Shown here piece after piece: positions 44,119 through 56,538 of a DNA stretch of 64,000 nt (positions within the stretch are counted from its first letter, which is position 1; each line of letters opens with the position of its first letter). Location of the stretch: NCBI GenBank assembly GCA_033085395.1, contig JANQBS010000132.1, forward strand, positions 46,648-110,647, in the 5' to 3' direction. The notes under the pieces are model-generated. The model ran no database searches, was not told the DNA's origin, and saw nothing but the letters and a program-made list of their open reading frames with translations. This DNA is from Xanthoparmelia taractica. Lineage: Eukaryota > Ascomycota > Lecanoromycetes > Lecanorales > Parmeliaceae. A program made the translations under genes and the position numbers.

Positions 44119-47100
44119 ATGGAGGACAGATCATGGGTTCGTCCTAAGATGCAGTTGGATCCGCAATGGCCAGCGACACCCACGGCATCTTTCCGCTCCT
44201 TTGATCCTCACCTGAGTCCCCAGACTCTGACTCCACGTTCAACAACGGCGTCAGAAATCCTTGCAGCATTCTCCCCAAGACCCCAACTGAAGAAATCACC
44301 CTCCTCAAACGTTATCTCTCCTCAGAAATTTCCAATAGCTATGGAGGCAAAGCGCAGCTCCCGTAGAAAGGAGCAGATCTCATATGAGATATCAGATGAT
44401 TCGGAGAACCCTGACAACTCCTCATCGCTCGACTCTACATTTTCTACACCTCAGAAGGCTCCGCGGAAGCGTGTGAGCATCATCGATCTTGAAGATGAGC
44501 TCGAGGAAATTGAGCCACCGAAAACCCCACCTCCTCGTCTCTCATCTGCGGGCCATGCGTTACGTCAACCCAGCGAACTCGCTCTGTCCTTACGGGCACA
44601 AGAAAATCGCGGCAGGCGCGTTGTCAAGAAGAAAAGGACCACAAAGAGTCGGTCTAAGCCAAAGACCATACGACAGTCCTCGGCTCCTAAAACAGCGCGT
44701 CAGGAGCTCCGAGACTATGTCAATACTGAGACAGCCGGAAAGAGAACACACTTCTTTGTGGCTAAAAAGGACATATTCCTACCCTTACTGCCTGAAGGCA
44801 ACCACGTCCAGCGCCTTGTGGCTCAACAGCAGAAAGGCGAAAAGGGGGGAGAGGATTTGAGCGTGCCTTATGAGGTCATTGAGAAGCAGCCTAAAGGGTA
44901 AGCTCACTTCATATCTCAGAGGCGGATCAAGCTGATGAGCCTGCAGAGTTAAGGCGGACATGAAGCCATATCAGCTATTGGGCTTGTCTTTTCTGGTTTA
45001 TCTACACAAGAATGGTCTATCTGGTATTCTTGGTGATGAAATGGGTCTCGGAAAGACCTTACAAACGCTGTCTTTGTTCCAGTACTTAAAAGAGAGTCGG
45101 ACAACATCAATCACCGGGCTTCGACCCTGTCTCGTGGTCTGTCCCTTGAGCGTCCTCAGCTCATGGATGGCCGAATCTCGACGATGGACTCCTGGCTTGA
45201 ACGTCTTAAGGTTCCACGGATCTGTGCATGAACGTGATCGATTAAAGAGGATAGCCATGGGCGATATTGACACTTTTGGGAATGAGACCAGAGGAGCACG
45301 TAAAAAGAAGAACGATCGCCGCACTGCAAATGGTAAACCTATCATTGATCTGGAAGCCGAGGTGGACGATGGTCAGGACCAACGGGGCGTTGATCTCATC
45401 GTTACAACCTACGAAGGGTTTCTAGCCGAACAAGGGTGGTTTAAGAAAGCATTCATATGGAGCTATGTCGTCCTTGATGAAGGACACAAAATCAAAAATG
45501 ATCTCAGCTTGGTTTCCAAAGCACTTCAAGGCTTAGGTGCAGAGTACCGCCTGATTCTTACAGGCACGCCGTTGCAGAACAATTTGGTGGAATTGTGGGC
45601 CTTGCTCCATTGGCTCTACCCCGAGGTCTTCACGGAGAAGACTGCCGAACTTTTCAAGTCCTCGTTTAACCTCACTAAGGGTCAAGTCAGTACCAAAGTC
45701 ATGGATGATGCACGGCGGTTGCTTGAGATCATAATGCTTAGACGCATGAAGAACAGTCCTGGAGTGGACCTCAATCTCCCACCTAAAACCGAAGTACTGC
45801 TATACGTCCCGTTAACTCCTATGCAGCGATTTTGGTATATGAGGCTATTGACCCGTGCCGACAAAGGACTTTTGGACGATTTGTTTCAAAGTGCCCAAAA
45901 AAAGGAGGCCATTGCTCTTAGCCAGGAGGCGCAAGAGGGAGGCATACTGCAAGAAAAGGGCATCGAAGAGCTGGAAGCATTAGAGAACAAAGCAAACGGA
46001 GGGGAGGCCGCAGCCGAATGGGCAGAGAGCAAAGAGATCATGCGCCAAGCCCTGGAGCACGAACAGCAGAACGAAGTCAAGAGTACGGCCTGGAAGAAGT
46101 TGATGAACCTTTTGATGCAATTGAGAAAGGTAAGTCTGCCTACAACTAAGGGACGAAGTCTGGCTGATCTGACTTAGTGCTGCAACCACCCATACATCCT
46201 TCCTCACGCAGAGCCTGATCCGTACTATATAGGAGAACACGTGATCCATGCATCGGCTAAATTCATCGTACTCGACAAGATCATCGATGAGTTGGTCGTG
46301 AAACAGAAGAAGAAGATTCTCATTTTCTCCGGCTTTACTCGTATGCTGGACTGCTGCGAGGATTTCCTGCATCTACGCGGTGGTACTGGGGAGCAATTCA
46401 AATATGTCAGACTCGATGGAGGTACTTGCCGTGCCAGACGGAACCTCGGTATACGCATGTTCAATCGGGAAGAATCCGAATATCGGGTAATGCTGATCTC
46501 TACGCGTGCGGGAGGTTTAGGCATCAATTTGGCTTCTGCATCGGATGTCGTGATGCTTGATCAGGACTGGAACCCACAAATCATGCTGCAGGCTGAAGCT
46601 CGTGCCCATCGCATAGGGCAAAATAAGCCTGTGACCGTATATAAATTGTGCACGCAAGGCACAGTCGAGGAGCAAATGATGGGCAGAATTCAGAAAAAGC
46701 TATATCTCTCCGCGAAGGTGACAGAGTCAATGCGAGATATTCATTTACAATCGGCAACGAAGAAGAAGAAAGGCCCAGGGGCCAGGACCGTGGAAGCAAC
46801 AGAAGATGATATGCCACAGCTTGATACGACGCAGTTGATGTCACTTGTCCGTCGAGGAGCCCAGGCACTCACACGCCCAGAACTTGACGTCAATGAGATG
46901 CTGAGTTGGGACTTCCCAACAATGCTACAAAAGTGCAAGGATCAACCCGCTGATATTCACGTCTCGGAGCAGACTCAATGTGGTGTCTCTGTAAAGGAGG
47001 AAGATGAGAAGAAGTGGTTGGCCCAGATTGAACAAGTCGAGGCGCGTGTCTTTGACGGCAAGAAGCATACCAAGGTTAGGCAATCCAACGGCTACGATGA

Positions 47101-48060
47101 TATCGCCCAAGAATGGTCCAGAGAGGAGAGGCGAGTTGGCAAAAATACTACCGTTGTGATAGATGGTCACGTAGTCAGCAAAGAAAGCGCCAATTGTGCT
47201 GACTGGGAGGCTGTTCCGACAATGGCGGGCAAAGATCCGCGGTTAGCAGAGCCCAAGCGGGAGAAAAAGCCAGAGGTCGTCAATCAGGAGGTATGAATTT
47301 TGATTCGCTCTCCCTTTGTATTAGCTGACGAGGTACTACAGCAATGCCAGGTCTGCTGGGATGGTGGAAACCTGATACTCTGTTCGGGTTGCCCGCGATC
47401 CTATCATTACGCATGCCTTGACAGAGACTTCAAATCGAAGTCCAAGGGCAAAATGCACTTTCACTGTCCGCAACACCAATGTGCGGACTGCCAACAGAAT
47501 ACTACCGATTCGGGTGGCATGCTCTATCGATGGTATGTGTTTTGTCTCTCTCTCTCTAGTTGCTTTGAGCTGATAAACCTGAAAGCCGCTTTTGCGAGAA
47601 CGCCTTCTGCGAGGATTGCCTTCTATGGGATAAAACAGAACTTTTAGGGGAAAACCTCAAGGAGTACGAACTACTAGGATTCCCAGCTGTTACGCAAGCA
47701 TTCTATATCAAGTGTCCCAGCTGTCACGACCACCATATCGAAAGCCCCGAAGCACGCGATTACTGCAATTCTCAGGCCGCCGAGATTGACGCTCGTTACG
47801 AGGCCTTGGTGGAGGAACAGGCTTTGGTCGCAGCTGCTACCCAAGTCGCAAAAAATCCCGTGCCCGCGACTCCAGCTGAGAGTCTGACTGACGGGACGAC
47901 CTTGGGCAACAGCAGTTCCGGCATCAGCACTCCTCGTTTTGGGGATTTCGAAAAGAGCACAAGCAGTCGGAAACGGAAAGCTGCCCCACAAACTTTCAAA
48001 CAAACGCCTACACCCCCAAAGCGTTCGAAACGTCTCACAAATTTAATGGACAGTGAATGA
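44119..48060 (+). CDS. SNF2-family chromatin-remodelling ATPase with C-terminal PHD finger
   Basis: Exons 44119-44897, 44947-46129, 46178-47290, 47342-47532 and 47586-48060 give 1246 residues. The first 250 residues are Ser/Pro/Lys-rich and probably disordered. The ATPase begins MKPYQLLGLSFLVYLHKNGL; motif I is DEMGLGKT (about 290), motif II DEGH (about 437), then LTGTPLQNN. The helicase C half has STRAGGLGINLASA and QAEARAHRIGQ. There is no chromodomain or bromodomain, and I see no SANT/SLIDE. After a charged linker, a Cys-rich PHD finger begins CQVCWDGGNLILCSGCPRSY, followed by a second Cys/His block (CRFCENAFCEDCLLW). The tail is basic (KRSKRL). It likely slides or remodels nucleosomes; the subfamily is not certain. 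Confidence 0.88.
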
Positions 48061-49109
48061 AGCACAACGTCATCGGTTCTAGAATAGAAAAGTCATACCG
48101 GCGCTAGGCTACAGGTGTCACGATGTCGGGGAAGCCATGTATTCAGTGGCGTCCATCGAGTGTATGAGGTGCAACAAGCCTGTATACTCAGCTGGCGGCA
48201 TATTGGTTCATTGTGTTCCTCGCATGTGGCAGGCATATGCCCCGTTCGATTGCGTATACCCAGAGTTTAACCTAGTCAGCGTAAATCATACCAACTATGA
48301 TTGCTTCTCCGCGAATGTTGTCCCCAAATATGGTATTGAGCAGTTGTAGATTGATCTGTGCATCCAACGAACGGCTTGGTCCAAGGTAGAGATAGATAAA
48401 TTCACAAAGGAGCGGAATTACCACTGTCAGGCCCAAATCATCCCGAAGTTCAATCCATACGCTTTTCAACAAATACTACGTCTTTCCAAGATAGGGCTAG
48501 GGTTATTTAATACTAGGGCTGTTCAAACAGAATTTCTCCCATTCCCAAAGTCCTGATTCGGACTAGCGTACTTCAGGTTGCCAACTACCTACTAATCACC
48601 ACTGCCACAACCAGATGGTCACTTGAAGCAAAGCAGCCGCTATCTGTGCTACACGTCGTTTCAAAGCAAGCTACGATCAGCGCGGTCATAAAGACCTTCT
48701 TCGCCCGTTCAGCTGAAGATAAATATCTTTTCTCAAGACAAATCCTTTTAGTAGGACTATGTTTTACACGTGAAGACTCTCCACTGGATATTGTATTCCA
48801 AGAACCCAACTTCATAGTTTGGAAATCCTGCCAAAAAGCGAGGGAAGTCGTGTAGCTGGCGTTAAGGAAAAATCTGCGCAAGTTGGGATCGAAGAGGCCG
48901 AAGTGAAGGCCTGAATTGCGTGCATAAAAGCCATACTCGAAGATCGAAAAAGGCTCGGTTGGGACCATCGATTTACGTCATCACATTGGACAACACGGCA
49001 AGTTCTATGACCCCCGGGACCTGAAATTTGCATGGGTTCTCTTTTCTTCTTCAGGGCGTTAGTTCGAATCCACAAGAACTGCCTGTGAGTCTTAGGCTCT
49101 GATCTCAAT
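48061..49109. other. Intergenic, no gene supported
   Basis: Short frames on both strands (for example 48585-48968 minus) show no family resemblance. A TTCGAATCC motif at about 49055 resembles a tRNA B box but lacks a matching tRNA fold. This region probably carries the promoter of the Clr2 gene. Confidence 0.4.
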
Positions 49110-51242
49110 ATGGCTGAATGGAAGCCGGTGTGGATCGCTCGTTCAGATGGGGAGCATGAGATCAAGACGAAAAAGAATGGGCGAGAGCTCAATGCGCCAA
49201 CGAGCGCTCAGCTCGATAGAAACTCAGGTGAAAACGATTACTATGAGCTACTTGATATCGACGACCCTGTAGCAATCGAGTGGAAGCGTATCCTGGGAGG
49301 CATGCTCCATCGGGAGCAGAAGGGTCCAGCAGATCAGATCTGGATCCTCGTTGACTTTCCAGAGAACTACCGCTTGTACAAGCGTTTCAAAGACAAGAAG
49401 GAGTCCAAACCTCGTACTAGCGATACGTCTAAACCGGCCAAGGTTGATGGTAAAGATGGCAGTAAATCTGAAGATTTCTATCTCTATGGCTATCCTCTTG
49501 GTCACAAGAAGCGATTCAAGAGCGCGGTGGATTTTTTTCCACACTTGTTGTGGCTTGCACAAGGTACGAGCAATCAGCGTACTGATTGCGAGTGTAAGCA
49601 ATGCTCTCCCGAATGGGTGCAGAATGTAACTGTTCTGCCGGGGAAAGGCGGCTCCGTTCCAAAAACGGAACCAGCGGCACTGCAGAAGGAAAAACCCGCA
49701 GTGTTAAGAGACAGTGTGACACTACAGCCACAAGTGGTCATCAAGCAACGCTCGTCGTCCCAGGATAGTAATAAGCTGTCAAAGGCTGTGCCCAAACCTC
49801 AACCTCCCATTTCTAAAGTACCACCTCCAACTACCAAAGGCCCTGCTCCAGCTCCTGCCGCCAAAGCTGTACCTCCAGCTCCCAAGATGGCATCTGCACC
49901 CTCCAAAGTTGCACAACAGCCTGCCAACACTTCGGTAGCTCGCGCTGCTGCCCCTCCAAATATATCAGCACCGACTCCTCTGCCGTTGGCCAAGTCTTTG
50001 GAACAAGACCAAGATGCCCAATATAGCAAATACATCTACCGTTCTGGTGAGCTCATGTGGTTCAATAGAGGCTCCGCGTGGGGTCTCTCAGTCATCATCA
50101 AGCGCGACCTTTTCAAAGACCAGCGCGGTCAGGACCGACCTAGGTATCTAGTGCAGCCCCTTTCACACCCATACCGTCATCCCAGCGCGAAGATTATCTC
50201 TTCTGAAGATGACCTCCGCCCCTGGCTTGCATGGAGTGCTCCTGGTCCAACCCATCAGGCCTTAGCGGCATCCAATCTTGATTACAAATCTGTTAATTGG
50301 AAAGAAGTTGTTGAAGGTCGCTACGGCGTCGGAGACGCAGAGGTGGACGGTAGCATCTACGCTGCCAAAATGATAGACGACAGCTTCACCCTCATTGACC
50401 CTCTAAGCAACAACACCACAACAACAGGCGAGCGCTCCTACAACGGTATCTACTTTGGCGGCGAAAAGCTCTGGGTGGGGGAGCCGGTCCGTCTCCGCGT
50501 CGGCAACGGCCACGACGTACTGATCATCCACCAAATCATCGAAAAGCTCAAACAAAACTCCACGAGCATCAATTCCGCAAGCGTCTTCATCGTCGGCGAC
50601 GTCTACCGCTACACCACCATCCCGTACACCGTCGGACAGGAACCCGCCGAAAACCCAAACCTCCCCATGCGCCTCCGCCAGGACCTCAAATACCGCAACC
50701 GCGTCTCCATCGCCTCCAAGCGCACAATCTCCTACTGGAAACTCTACCAGGCCGCGTGCCGCCTCGGCATCACAGACATCAAAGGCCGCTGGTATGAATC
50801 GAGCATCCTGCTCCCGATCCTCCACGGCGCCGCCGCTTTCCAACAAGACGTCCAGCGCGGCGAGATCACAGACGTGGGCACCTGGATCAACGGACGCGGT
50901 GACGCGAACAGCGCGCCCGGTAAAGCGGGTACGAGATACACGGACCGTCTCGAGGCGTTTGGCAAGGCTGTCCCGGCTGGAACCAAGGTGAGCAAGGGGT
51001 TGGACGGGCCAGCGGACGAAAATGTGTTTCCGGCTGCTAATCCGTCGGGAATGATGCAACCGGCTGGGACGATGGCGGCGCAGCCTGCGCCCGATCTGGC
51101 GGCTCAGTCCAGCGTGCAGGGGAGTGGAGGACAAGGGCAGCAGCAGGTGCAGGGGGTCAGCGATGGAGATATTGAGCAGTTTATGGATTTGGATCGCATC
51201 GAGGAGGGGTTTCATCAGAACTATGTCGGCGGACAGTTCTGA
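49110..51242 (+). CDS. CLR2: Cryptic loci regulator 2 (Clr2)-like transcriptional silencing protein
   Basis: Single exon, 710 residues. The N-terminal third contains the Clr2 silencing-domain segment with FYLYGYPLGHKKRFKSAVDF, FPHLLWLAQG and a compact Cys motif (DCECKQC). A long Pro/Ala/Lys-rich linker (about 200-305) is likely disordered. The C-terminal domain starts YIYRSGELMWFNRGSAWGLS and includes IYFGGEKLWVGEPVRLR, SVFIVGDVYRYTT and KGRWYESSILLPIL. In fission yeast, Clr2 is part of the SHREC histone-deacetylase/remodeller complex that silences heterochromatin. That function is inferred here by homology. The neighbour upstream is a SNF2-PHD ATPase. The C-terminus is Gln/Gly-rich with an acidic end. 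Confidence 0.88.
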   Translation: MAEWKPVWIARSDGEHEIKTKKNGRELNAPTSAQLDRNSGENDYYELLDIDDPVAIEWKRILGGMLHREQKGPADQIWILVDFPENYRLYKRFKDKKESKPRTSDTSKPAKVDGKDGSKSEDFYLYGYPLGHKKRFKSAVDFFPHLLWLAQGTSNQRTDCECKQCSPEWVQNVTVLPGKGGSVPKTEPAALQKEKPAVLRDSVTLQPQVVIKQRSSSQDSNKLSKAVPKPQPPISKVPPPTTKGPAPAPAAKAVPPAPKMASAPSKVAQQPANTSVARAAAPPNISAPTPLPLAKSLEQDQDAQYSKYIYRSGELMWFNRGSAWGLSVIIKRDLFKDQRGQDRPRYLVQPLSHPYRHPSAKIISSEDDLRPWLAWSAPGPTHQALAASNLDYKSVNWKEVVEGRYGVGDAEVDGSIYAAKMIDDSFTLIDPLSNNTTTTGERSYNGIYFGGEKLWVGEPVRLRVGNGHDVLIIHQIIEKLKQNSTSINSASVFIVGDVYRYTTIPYTVGQEPAENPNLPMRLRQDLKYRNRVSIASKRTISYWKLYQAACRLGITDIKGRWYESSILLPILHGAAAFQQDVQRGEITDVGTWINGRGDANSAPGKAGTRYTDRLEAFGKAVPAGTKVSKGLDGPADENVFPAANPSGMMQPAGTMAAQPAPDLAAQSSVQGSGGQGQQQVQGVSDGDIEQFMDLDRIEEGFHQNYVGGQF

Positions 51243-52250
51243 GGGTTGATGTATTAGTGAGCTTTTCAAAAACCATGCATATCTATGTTACTTGATGCGA
51301 AGACTGTCGTTTGTTCACGTAGTGAAATCGTAAAAGGACCGAGCAAAATCCACGCAGCAAATGAGGGATCTACCCCAGCAAAGCCCCCCAAGATCCCCCC
51401 TGAATTAACCTGAACCGTTAATTCATCCATTCATCCTGGCTGATACCCACAAAAACACACAAGTAAAGAACAAGAAACCTGTCCCAAATAAGCTGCGATA
51501 ACGTCGCTGGGTTTTCTTTCATCTTCTGGAATCGAATTTGAGCTTCATCCCTTTTCCTTTTCTTGGATGAATGTGGTCTTCTGTCTTTTTCTAGGAATAG
51601 AATTGCTACAACATGAGCGTCAAGCGGCTTTTTGACCGCAAGCTTCCCTACAACTGACATCTATTTCTCCCAAGAAAAGATTCGCTCGCTACGTGTTCTT
51701 CCATGACATGGCGGCAAATATATAGCAAACAAAAAGTAAGTCATAAAGTCATGGATCGATCGATAGTAAGCGTTCTGCTATGTCCATATTAAAGTACTCT
51801 ATACTGTATAGTCTAATCGTTTGATATAAAATACACAAAAAGGTCCATCCTTAGGTCCTGACAGAGTGTCCCCAAATCCAGCGTAGAGTACTCGTACACA
51901 ACCGCGTCGACCATACGGACGGCTTCTTCTTCTTCAGTATGAGAGAGAACCTTGTATTAGTCTATGTCGGATGTAAACGTCATTTATATGATTGGATATC
52001 TTTCCGGGAGGATGGCCGTCAAGGGATCTCCACTGAGGTTTCGGATTCCACCCTTTAGAGCCATGGTCCCCGCGCCAGGATCTCGGTTGATGTACTGAGA
52101 TAGGGGGTTCTGTCTCCTGGGTCTGCCACTTCGCTGGACGGAGATGTAATTGGGACGGGGATGGCCTCACTACGGTCTTGGAGTTTGTTCGCTGGCTGTT
52201 GCCGTTCCGGGTGATGACAGCATGATTCGTAGGATCCCAGTCCATTTCAT
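51243..52250. other. Convergent intergenic region
   Basis: This lies between the stops of the Clr2-like gene and YND1. Nothing recognisable is present on either strand. Confidence 0.4.
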
Positions 52251-54472
52251 TCAGTCATCAACCAAACGTCTCAGTCCTAATGCCTTTGGCCGTGTCGGGC
52301 TGCCTTTGCGGGATCTTCTGCCCTCGGCCATGCCGGCCATGCGTTCCCTGCTTTCAGTACGACCGATCAACCTGCGTAGAATGGGAAGTTAGCATCGCTT
52401 CTTGAGGACAGAGAGCGTGGAGGAAATCTACTTGAAAGTATGTGTACGTACCCACTTCTATCCATTGGATTGCCGGCGAGACCGAGGCCTTGGCCACTGC
52501 CAAGGTTATCAAAACGCTCTCTTCCATCAAGGAGACCGTTGTTATTTCGACTACGAGGAGTAGCCCAGCCCGAGGTCTTACTTCCACGCGACGCAGAAGA
52601 GGAGTCTGAGCCCTCAGGTTCGTCGCTGTCATCAACGGAACCGAGCTCGAAATCGTCAGTCGCACCTTCGAGTACGCGCTCATAATTGCCTAGACTCGTG
52701 TTGGACCGCCAAAAGGGGACTTTGCCCCTGAATATGCCCCGCTTTGGTGGAGAGGCGAGGCCACGCCGCGGTGTAGAGCCGAACCTGCTGTAGATTCGTT
52801 GACGACGGGAGCGACCGCAAAGGAGATATACTGCGATAGAGAGAATGAAAAGGAAGAGAAGAAAGCCAGGTATGCGGCGGGGGGATGATGCGCGGAAAAG
52901 GTTTGAGTGCCAATGATCTTGCGTAGAAGTGGTGTTGTCAGTATTGACGGTCTCTGCAGAGCCGGCATATTGAAAGTCTGCCGGAATACCGAGCACATTG
53001 CTGCCGAATCCAACAGGAAGAGCGTCGTCTTTTCGCGGAGGGACCTGGCTGGATGCGTATAGGACCATTTTACCCAGAGTCCAGCTGACTTCTGTATTAT
53101 CGATTTTGTTGACCGCTTGAAAAGAAGCCGTAAAGCCTTTCTCTTTTGCGTTATCCAATACCTTCTTCGTACCGTTTTTCATGCTGTCCGGAGTCGCCTC
53201 CAATCCCACTCTAGGAATGCCAATGCCTTCGTGGAGGATATTGATAAGCCAGCTGGCCTTGAAGCACACCTCGATAGCTGTCTGCTCATCGACCTTCTTT
53301 CCCCATTCATGCTTGTCTATTCCGCTGCGAATGACATCCCAATCTTGACTACAGAACTCACTAACTCGCTGCTGATATGTATTGAAATCGTATGCTTTAT
53401 CTTTAGGGCTTTCCTGGAATATCTCATGCGTGGTATGCCAGTATTCACTGACACCAACAAAATGGTTGACATCAAAATCGATAGCAGGGACATGTACTCC
53501 GTTCAGAAGACATGGATTATCCTCACAGATATGATCTTTCTCCAGAAGAGGCAATGTTTTGACCAGACACTTGTCGAATTGTCCAGTCCCATTCAAATGA
53601 GGGGCTTGTCCGTTGATCGTCTTTGATCCTGGTAGGAAAATGTCCCCTTTGGTGGTAATGCTCAAGCCCTTGGGAAGGCATGGATCTTGGAGGACCTTCG
53701 TTTCAATGGCACCACTAGCCTTCTGCAGTGCTTCAACGTATCGTTTCCTAGCTTCATTGACCCCAAAACCAAGCCAAGTGGTGGTGAAGACACGATACTC
53801 CGCTGCTGTCCCATTGATAGTTCTCATTCGGAGTAGCTTGAGATCATTCGCATGACGCTCAGCTTCCGTTGCATTTGGGGCAAAAGCAATTTGCGCAGAG
53901 GCACCGCCCATGTCTAGAAAGCCATACGTATGATGGTCTTTCCCATGTGCATGTTCCTTCGGTGCATCAAAGCCTCCCAGTAGGTAATTCGCTGCTACCC
54001 ATCCGTACAGACCTTCGACCTCGCCAGGGATGACTTGTATGTGTACATCGCAGTCTGGTAATTGAAATTTGGTTTTTGAACGAGTGTATGAGCAGATCTG
54101 GCGCAGAAGTTCATTGCGCTGGTCCTCAGGTAACAAGCGCACGCCAGCCGTGGCTAGTAGGAACACTGGCGTGTCTTCCTCAAGGGCGGTTGGAATGACT
54201 TTGCGGGCTTTCTTGTACAGGCTCTCTAGGTGGTCTGGGCCAACACGATCGGGCCTTTCTGCAAAGGTCGAGATGCCTGGATGTATCTTCTCTGTCCATT
54301 TGCCTTTGGTCTCCAATACAGGCAGCGACTCTAATTCCTTCACTCCCGCTTCCTTTCTTGCCTTGTCACTGTCAAGCCATCTATAGATATGTAGGCGGGT
54401 ACCGGAAGATCCTGCATCGAATATGATCCCATACCGCCAATGTGTCGTTCCCTCATCCACGTCGTCAGCCAT
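52251..54472 (-). CDS. YND1: Golgi apyrase, GDA1/CD39 family (Ynd1-like)
   Basis: Exons 54472-52452 and 52371-52251 give 713 residues. All four N-terminal apyrase conserved regions are visible: IIFDAGSSGTR, LLATAGVRLL, GLYGWVAANYLLG and FLDMGGASAQIAF. Four N-glycosylation sequons lie in the lumenal part. A single membrane segment near the C-terminus (FLLFLFILSIAVYLLCG) is followed by a Ser/Arg/Gly-rich cytoplasmic tail. The enzyme hydrolyses nucleoside di- and triphosphates in the Golgi lumen and so supports glycosylation by removing GDP or UDP. An in-frame ATG at 54517 would add 15 residues. If the small 3' intron (52451-52372) is kept, the protein ends instead at 52367 with a different short tail. 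Confidence 0.93.
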
Positions 54473-54716
54473 TGTTCCAACGTATGAAGCGCAAAATGCC
54501 AACTCACTGCCAGACAACGAGCTCAGCCTGATTGATGCGGCTCAACTCCGGGTGGATGACTGATACCCGCCGCTAAGATTAGATAAGAAATGTTCCCGCA
54601 ACATAAAGTACAATATGTATAGCTACGTACCTTAGCTGCAAGGGTGGGTTACTCAAGATACCCAACCCAGCTAACAATCCTCAAACCATCCATCGATCCT
54701 AATTACATTGTTCATT
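54473..54716. promoter_or_regulatory. Divergent promoter of YND1 and the F-box gene
   Basis: These 244 bases separate the two start codons; no distinct motif is claimed. Confidence 0.4.
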
Positions 54717-56538
54717 ATGAGCGAAGCTGCTCTATTTGCGGGCTTGCCCATTGAGATAGCGTAAGTCACTTAACCATCCCCCTATATTTATACAGCCTGA
54801 CCTTAATTTGGTACGTATAGCTACCACATCTGCACCTTTCTTCAGCAACACGAAGTCTCCAGACTCACAGCTACTTCTAAAGCCATTTACCTACTCTTCC
54901 GCCCAATACTCTACCGACATCCTAACGTCGTATCATTCACCTCCCTCACTCTTCTTTCACGAACCTTCACCAGAGCAACATACATGGGAAAGGTAGATCA
55001 GCAGTGGTCAACACAAGAGTGCCTAGATCAAACAAAGACCTTGGATGCCACAATCGACCAGGTCAAGGACAGTGCTAGAAATAATGGTCAGCCTCCAGCG
55101 GCCATCTTGGTCTCCCGATTCATCCAGGCCATCGTACGGCGGTGCCCTAACTTAGCAATCACCCTCCGCTTTACACATTGCCAATGCGATCACACTCCAA
55201 TCTCAGGCCTTGACAGCGAAACCTTCCCGCGAGTTACCAAACTCGTTCTCTTTGTTGGACGGCATGAGCCTAACGAAAGTCGGCCAGAGCGCCCTCGCAC
55301 AACTTGCATGCCGAACGCCAAGTTTTGGCGTCCCTTGGTCAATGGTGTCTCATTCCCAGACTGTTTGAACCTCGAATTACGTCACTATTGGGCAGCCAGT
55401 CCATCCACTTCTGCAAGTCTCGACTTGAAGAAGAGCTACTCAACCCATTACGTCAGCCCTAACATGCCACATCAGCGTGGAGCTGTTAGCGGTCGACATG
55501 GTTTGGTAGATGGGCCATTGAGAGCAACCCAGATCGTAGGTCCCACCAAAGGTCTGAAAACGTTTGAGAGTATTATACTGGAATGTCCCCCTGAGCTCAA
55601 CTCTCTGTCGCTCATGCAGCTGCTTGGTAATCCAGATTCGGTGGCTGTGAATTTAACGAAGCTTGAGCTCCGGTTCTGCAATCTCGATCATGAAACCATC
55701 ACAAAATTGCTCTACCACGCCCCGCCTAATCTAAAGCATCTTGTACTCCTCTGCTGGGACGATGATCGACAATTCCACAGCTACTACGCTGCAGAATTTC
55801 CGCACTTGTGCCCATTAATTAGAGACTTCAGCAAGAAGCTTGTCCATCTGGAGTTTGCTGCTTCTACAGTTTGTCGTGAGCTTTTCTTTGACGATGATGA
55901 AATGCGGAGCTTGAGACAGAACGGTATCACGACCGGTTTGGGAAACGAGGGGGGCAAAATCGAAGGCCACGAAGAACTCGATATTCACGCAATTCGGGAG
56001 ACTGTTCAAGCTTGCCGTACACAGAAGAGATTGGCATATCGCACCAGCCGCATTAAGGAAGCTATCACAACGGCAAAAGCGCAGGGCGAAGGAACAACGA
56101 CATCATCTCTCTTCGGTGGGGGCACCAGTGCAACAATTAGTGCTGCTCGAGCCCAAAGAGAAGCTGAAGTATTGCTTGACGAGGAGGAAGAGCAGCGGAG
56201 CCGTTCGATCGAAGGGTCCAAGACACCCTGGTTCAGAAGAATAATTTCATGGGACGGCCTTTGTCAACGGAGCGATACATGGACAGAAGTGCAGCTTGCT
56301 GCAGAAATGGAGGAAGCGGGCGTCGAATGGGTAGTAGCGAGTAAGTCGGCCACTCTCACCGGACAGTAAGGCGCTAGCTAACGCTGTCGCAGACAAGAAG
56401 CTCCAGGTCGCAAGCCAGCATTCCCATGGCAAGCTTCCCATCACCTTGGATATCCGCACGGCTTTCCAAGAGAAATTCGACGTCAAGTCTAGTCAATTCT
56501 TTGAGACCGAAGCTTCATGCGATGAAACCGACACCTGA
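54717..56538 (+). CDS. F-box protein, large substrate-binding C-terminus
   Basis: Exons 54717-54760, 54821-56340 and 56393-56538 give 569 residues. The first 44-base exon supplies MSEAALFAGLPIEIA. Splicing completes the F-box: AYHICTFLQQHEVSRLTATS, then KAIYLLFRPILYRHP. The rest has leucine-rich segments (NLTKLELRFCNLDHETITKL, NLKHLVLLCWDDD) like a degenerate LRR receptor, then a charged coiled region with EAEVLLDEEEEQRSRS. The gene probably encodes a substrate adaptor of an SCF ubiquitin ligase. The short first exon is easily missed by gene finders. Substrates are unknown. Confidence 0.82.

Noticed and set aside
49000..49085. tRNA-like B box (TTCGAATCC) near 49,055
   Set aside because: No acceptor stem, D-arm or anticodon stem can be folded around it.
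50403..51269. 288-codon minus-strand open frame
   Set aside because: It is antisense to the Clr2-like gene in a stretch with GC-rich third positions; no recognisable domain.
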